Positions 60,637-64,000 of a stretch of DNA of 64,000 nucleotides are shown in pieces. Where the stretch lies: the NCBI GenBank assembly GCA_036268355.1, contig DATAUG010000117.1, positions 1-64,000 of the forward strand. Direction: 5' to 3'. The notes under the pieces were generated by a model. The model did no database searches. It was given only the letters and a program-made list of their open reading frames with translations, and was not told where the DNA came from. This stretch comes from DASQPJ01 sp036268355. Lineage in GTDB: Bacteria > Actinomycetota > Actinomycetes > Sporichthyales > Sporichthyaceae. Each line of letters starts with the position of its first letter. The stretch's first letter is position 1. The position numbers were made by a program, and so were the translations under genes.

Positions 60637-60918
60637 ATGCAAACTCTCGGGAAGCTCATCGGCACGACCGTCGCTGCAATCACGATCGCCACTGCTGTCG
60701 CTCCTGCAGCGGGTGCGAGCACCATCGCCGCTTCGACCACGCAAACTGCACCAGCCGCGGTCGCGGTGGCTCAGGCTCCCGCCGCACCGGACTGGAGCCC
60801 ATGTTGGAATCACTGGTACCGCTGGAACCACCCGTACCGCTGCGACGGCGGGTGGGGCTGGCACCACCGCCACCACCACTGGGGCCATTGGGGTCACTGG
60901 GGCCACCACTGGCGTTGA
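60637..60918 (+). CDS. Small secreted Trp/His-rich protein
   Basis: 93 residues. Signal peptide (LIGTTVAAITIATAVAPAAGAS), an Ala/Thr spacer, then a 40-residue end with 11 Trp and 12 His, such as WNHWYRWNHPYRC and HHHWGHWGHWGHHW, plus two cysteines. Start ATG at 60637 behind GAAGGAGG. The composition suggests extracellular metal or haem binding, or wall association. No family I know. Confidence 0.75.
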   Translation: MQTLGKLIGTTVAAITIATAVAPAAGASTIAASTTQTAPAAVAVAQAPAAPDWSPCWNHWYRWNHPYRCDGGWGWHHRHHHWGHWGHWGHHWR

Positions 60919-61054
60919 CGAACGATGATCGATGGGGCGGGTGCGCAACGGCGCTCCGCCCCATTGCATGCGGCCCGGTACCGGCATCGTGGTCGGTGCC
61001 GGTTGACCGCCGACGCCCGGTAACGGCCCATCAGATGCCGCCGCACCCGGGCAC

Positions 61055-61069
61055 CTGACGACGAGTCAG
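61055..61069. repeat. CTGACG palindrome, copy 16
   Basis: CTGACG-ACG-AGTCAG, one mismatch. Confidence 0.7.
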
Positions 61070-61243
61070 GGAGCCGTCGTCCAGGTGACGCAGGCCACGA
61101 ATATTTCGCCCCGATTGCCCATATCACGGGGAATGAAACCCGGCGGCGCCAGGTTTTCCGTTCATGAACGTGATCGGGAAGCCGAGCAGGCCACCCAGCT
61201 AGCGGCCCTGGAGAAGCTCTCGAATCGCCTACATACCAGCTAT

Positions 61244-61258
61244 CTGACGACGCGTCAG
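61244..61258. repeat. CTGACG palindrome, copy 17 (perfect)
   Basis: CTGACG-ACG-CGTCAG, 66 bases upstream of the ATG at 61325. Confidence 0.85.
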
Positions 61259-61324
61259 CCGATCCGACACCATTCCGAGGTGCTCGGCTGAGATACGCCG
61301 CCACAAAACCACTCGGAGGTCATC

Positions 61325-61567
61325 ATGAACGCGAAGGCAATCGACATCGCTCGCGCCGCAATCCACGCCCGCGGCCGCCACGGCTCGGCGAACGTCCCGC
61401 AGCAGCGCAAGGCCGACCCGGCCACGGACTTCGGCGCGGTGGCCGTCCACCCGGCTCTGCACGCCCGCCTGGTCCAGCGCCGCCAGATCGTGCTCGAACT
61501 GGCCGAGATCATGCAGGACCACGACCTCACCGCCGCGCTACTGGTCGCCCGTGCGGCAGCGGCCTGA
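61325..61567 (+). CDS. Small hypothetical protein
   Basis: 80 residues, predicted helical: MNAKAIDIARAAIHARG, then HPALHARLVQRRQIVLELAEIMQDHDLTAALLVARA. No signal peptide. ATG at 61325 behind CGGAGG. A perfect CTGACG palindrome lies 66 bases upstream. No family recognised. Confidence 0.65.
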   Translation: MNAKAIDIARAAIHARGRHGSANVPQQRKADPATDFGAVAVHPALHARLVQRRQIVLELAEIMQDHDLTAALLVARAAAA

Positions 61568-61639
61568 CCCCCATCGGGGCTGTGGCAAGCCGGTCACAGC
61601 CCCGGTGAGGGACGGGTTCTTCCTCTAGTGTCCCTGTCT

Positions 61640-62446
61640 ATGCGGTTGCTCAGGGTGTCCGTCAGTGCGGTTGCGCTCGGCCTGCTGAGCGCCTGCGGGG
61701 CCGGCGACCAGCCGCCCGCACCGGTGGTCGAGGCGAGCCCGCTGCCGCCCGCCGCGTTGCTCGCCGCGGCACCGACGGTGACACCGGAGCCGGGTGGTGC
61801 ATCGGCGGTACTTCTGGCCCACACAACCGTGAAAGCGGCTTGCCGCGTCTACTACGGGCGCAGCCCGGAGGCCGTGGACGGCTGGGCGAGCGACACCGAC
61901 ATGTCCGCAGGCCCGCACACGACCCACAAGGCGGTCATGCTCGGCCTGCAGCCGGCCACCACGTACTACTACCGATTCGTCGGAACCGACGCGACCGGGC
62001 GCAGCTACGCCGGGACCGGCGGCACCTTCCGCACCGACCCGGCGCCCAGGCTGCCCCCCGGGCGCAATCTGGCGCCGGCCGCCGGCGTGAGCGCCGTCAG
62101 CTCGCAGTACTCCGACGCCTACGCAGCGGCCAACGCGATCGACGACAACTCCTCGACCGAATGGGCGACCAAGGGCGACGGCGACCACGCGTCGATCACC
62201 ATCGACCTGGGCCGGACGTACGACATCACCGGAGTGGGCTTCCGCCCCCGGCAGATGAGCGACGGCACCTCGATCATCACGGCCGTCGAGATCGTGGTCG
62301 ACGGGCACCGCTACGGGCCGTTCAAGACCGCCCCGGGCCTGTCCGTGATCCGGCTGAACGCCCGCGGTCGAACCGTGCGGATAGACGCGGTGCACAGCAC
62401 CGGTGGCAACACCGGTGCGCAGGACATCGCGATCTACGGACGCTGA
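61640..62446 (+). CDS. Lipoprotein with fibronectin III-like and discoidin (F5/8 type C) domains
   Basis: 268 residues. Signal with lipobox LLSAC (Cys near residue 19). A fibronectin III-like region (about 45-135: TTHKAVMLGLQPATTYYYRFVGTDATGRSYAG) precedes a discoidin-like domain (AANAIDDNSSTEWATKGDGDHASITIDLGRTYDITGVGFRPRQ), usually carbohydrate binding. ATG at 61640; TAGTGT ten bases before it could be a -10 box, so the transcript may be leaderless. GTG at 61628 is an alternative start. Confidence 0.82.
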   Translation: MRLLRVSVSAVALGLLSACGAGDQPPAPVVEASPLPPAALLAAAPTVTPEPGGASAVLLAHTTVKAACRVYYGRSPEAVDGWASDTDMSAGPHTTHKAVMLGLQPATTYYYRFVGTDATGRSYAGTGGTFRTDPAPRLPPGRNLAPAAGVSAVSSQYSDAYAAANAIDDNSSTEWATKGDGDHASITIDLGRTYDITGVGFRPRQMSDGTSIITAVEIVVDGHRYGPFKTAPGLSVIRLNARGRTVRIDAVHSTGGNTGAQDIAIYGR

Positions 62447-62569
62447 CGAGCACGACACCCCGGCGGTGCCCGAGTTTGTGCGCGGCCGGCGGTGGGCAGT
62501 CCAGGTCCGATCTCGGTGAGCGACATTCGGGTGAGCGCCCGGACGGCGGCGCGCCCGAGCCGGAAGGAC

Positions 62570-63655
62570 GTGACGGCCTTGCTCCGTCGACGCATCGGCG
62601 CCCTGTCCGCCGTCGCGATCCTGGCGATCGCCCCGTCGGGGCCGGCTGCCGCGGCCGCGGCGCCCGACCCGGCGCAGGTGAACGAGTTCGCCATCCCCGC
62701 TCCGAACAGCGCGCCGGACGCCATCACGGTCGGCCCCAACGGGGTGCTCTGGTTCACCGAGCAGCTGGCGGATCGGATCGGTCGGGTGGACCCGGTGACC
62801 CACAACGTCCTCGAGTACCCGTTGCGGGCGCCGTCCGCGCCCGCATCGATCACCGCGGGTGCCGACGGCGGCATCTGGTTCGCGGAGTTCGCCGGGAACC
62901 GGATCGGGCGCATCGATCCGGCGACCGGAACGGTGACCGAGATCCCACTGCCCGACCCGCGCTCCAAGCCGATCCGGATCACCAGCGGCCCCGACGGCGC
63001 GCTTTGGTTCAGCGAACCGATCGCGAACCGCATCGGGCGCCTCGATCCGCGGACTCATGGCATCCGAGAAGTCACACTGCCGACGCCCGGGGCGGCACCG
63101 ATGGAGATAACCACCGGTCCGGACCGCGCGCTGTGGTTCGCCGAGCAGACGGCCGACGCACTCGGCCGTATCGACCCGCGCACCGGCCACGTCACCGAGT
63201 ACCGCCTGCCGGCCGCGGCGCTGACTCCGTACGGGTTGACCACGGGCCCGGACCACGCGCTCTGGTTCACCGACTACCTCGGCAACGCCGTCTGGCGGTT
63301 CGACCCACACCACGGCGTGGCCGAACGCGTCGGACTGACGCAGCCGAAAAGCAACCCGGCGGCGATCCGGACCGGCCCGGACGGCGCGCTGTGGTTCACC
63401 GAGTTCGGGCTGGACCGGCTGGCCCGACTCGATCCGGCGACACATCGCATCACCGAGCTGCCGACGCCGACCAAGGTCAGCGGCCCCGAGGGCCTGGCCG
63501 TCGGGCACGATCACGCGCTGTGGTTCACCGAATTCACCGGCAACCGAATCGGCCGGTTCGACCCGGCGCCCACCCCGCCGCCACCGGTCCGCATCGAGCA
63601 GCGGCCTCCGTCCGAAGGCGCGCCCTGGACGAACCCGCTGCCGCCGCTGAACTGA
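62570..63655 (+). CDS. Secreted virginiamycin B lyase-like propeller protein
   Basis: 361 residues. Signal peptide (IGALSAVAILAIAPSGPAAAAA), then about seven Vgb-type blades with GPDGALWFTE- and NRIGR(I/L/F)DP-like signatures, ending in a Pro-rich tail. It lacks the collagen-like domain of the 45663 protein; blade loops are DPxTH-rich. Lyase activity against streptogramins is possible but not implied. Start GTG at 62570 behind GGAAGGA; 123 bases after the lipoprotein gene, perhaps one operon. Confidence 0.83.
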   Translation: MTALLRRRIGALSAVAILAIAPSGPAAAAAAPDPAQVNEFAIPAPNSAPDAITVGPNGVLWFTEQLADRIGRVDPVTHNVLEYPLRAPSAPASITAGADGGIWFAEFAGNRIGRIDPATGTVTEIPLPDPRSKPIRITSGPDGALWFSEPIANRIGRLDPRTHGIREVTLPTPGAAPMEITTGPDRALWFAEQTADALGRIDPRTGHVTEYRLPAAALTPYGLTTGPDHALWFTDYLGNAVWRFDPHHGVAERVGLTQPKSNPAAIRTGPDGALWFTEFGLDRLARLDPATHRITELPTPTKVSGPEGLAVGHDHALWFTEFTGNRIGRFDPAPTPPPPVRIEQRPPSEGAPWTNPLPPLN

Positions 63656-63687
63656 CGCTCGACCCGCTCGACGCACCCCCAAAATCC

Positions 63688-63737
63688 GTTGCGTCCGGGT
63701 AACCCACACCTATAGGTCACGATTACCCGGACGCAAC
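63688..63737. repeat. TTGCGTCCGG long inverted repeat, copy 5
   Basis: Perfect 15-bp arms GTTGCGTCCGGGTAA (63688-63702) and 63723-63737. The loop holds ACCTATAGGT, as in copy 2. Between convergent gene ends. Confidence 0.93.
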
Positions 63738-63925
63738 GAGGGGACGACGACGCAAGTCCCGCCGCCGGGTGGCCTCCCCGGCGGCGGGATCGGAATTGCG
63801 ACGGGACACTCGGCGAACCCACCCCCCTGACCGTTGGCAGCGGCCCTGGGAGGTCATCTACGCCGGGCAGTTTCGTGCTACCCGCGCCGGTGCCCGGCAA
63901 ACCGAGGGATTCGCTGCGTTCGCCG

Positions 63926-64000
63926 TCAGGTGGTGAGCTCCCGGATCCGGTCACCGATCTGCGCCGCCACCGGATCGATGTCGGCCAGCGTGGAACTCCC
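63926..64000 (-). CDS. C-terminal end of an unknown gene (cut by window edge)
   Basis: The last 24 residues, ending ADIDPVAAQIGDRIRELTT, then TGA. Codon use fits a coding end; the family cannot be told from this fragment. Confidence 0.5.
   Translation of the reverse strand, partial: GSSTLADIDPVAAQIGDRIRELTT

Larger units (their letters stand above)
60919..61324. other. Intergenic region with two CTGACG palindromes
   Basis: About 405 bases. Palindrome copies 16 (61055) and 17 (61244) flank a stretch that includes the frame 61085-61291; that frame lacks a ribosome binding site and I do not call it. Confidence 0.55.

Noticed and set aside
61085..61291. 68-codon plus-strand frame
   Set aside because: No ribosome binding site, and it runs through a perfect CTGACG palindrome, which elsewhere lies outside genes.

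Overview
This 64 kb window is chromosomal DNA of a high-GC Gram-positive actinobacterium. The evidence is the strong GC bias at third codon positions, frequent GTG/TTG starts, the clpX-clpP2-clpP1-tig order, and families common in Actinobacteria (F420/FMN split-barrel oxidoreductase, Rv1733c-like, DUF2630, DUF4913, PIG-L deacetylase of the mycothiol type, SpoIIE/STAS/RsbW partner switching). The genus cannot be read from the sequence; I see no rRNA, CRISPR array, replication origin, intact insertion sequence or prophage.

Layout. 1-7 kb: housekeeping proteolysis and folding (clpX cut by the window edge, clpP2, clpP1, tig), tRNA-Pro(UGG), a PPOX-fold enzyme overlapping an MFS exporter, tRNA-Gly(UCC). 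7-8 kb: a ribbon-helix-helix/Doc toxin-antitoxin pair. 8.5-24 kb: single genes and short operons, many secreted or stress-related (lysozyme-like protein, small secreted proteins, HAD and SRPBCC pair, dienelactone hydrolase, O-methyltransferase, DksA-type protein, tautomerase/HxlR pair, truncated haemoglobin, polysaccharide deacetylase, a domesticated IS630-type transposase). 24-33 kb: a zinc metallopeptidase divergent from a giant transglutaminase/DUF2126 protein, then a TetR-controlled LivH and LivM-LivG fusion transporter. 34-45 kb: small proteins, DJ-1 protein, aldehyde dehydrogenase, Crp/Fnr regulator, two DUF302 proteins, universal stress protein, patatin. 45.6-49.4 kb: secreted proteins, including a seven-bladed propeller fused to a collagen-like tail and a LytM protein without its zinc ligands.

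50.4-60.1 kb is the most coherent block: STAS, DUF4913, RsbW-like kinase, a 1435-residue hybrid histidine kinase with seven tandem HAMP-type modules, a response regulator, a protein joining an RsbW-like kinase to a SpoIIE-type phosphatase, and a second STAS protein. It reads as a two-component plus partner-switching pathway that should control an alternative sigma factor; no sigma factor gene is in the window. The first STAS gene has a good match to the SigB-type promoter. 60-64 kb holds small secreted proteins, a discoidin-domain lipoprotein and a second propeller protein.

Three families of dispersed intergenic repeats are laid over these genes: (1) at least 17 copies of a 15-bp palindrome CTGACG-N3-CGTCAG; (2) five long inverted repeats TTGCGTCCGG...CCGGACGCAA with a CTAT core; (3) three copies of a roughly 75-nt leader element with a hairpin showing a compensatory change, two of them directly in front of partner-switching genes. 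An 80-bp tandem pair with two hairpins lies between clpP2 and clpX. These repeats are the part of the window least explained by known genes.
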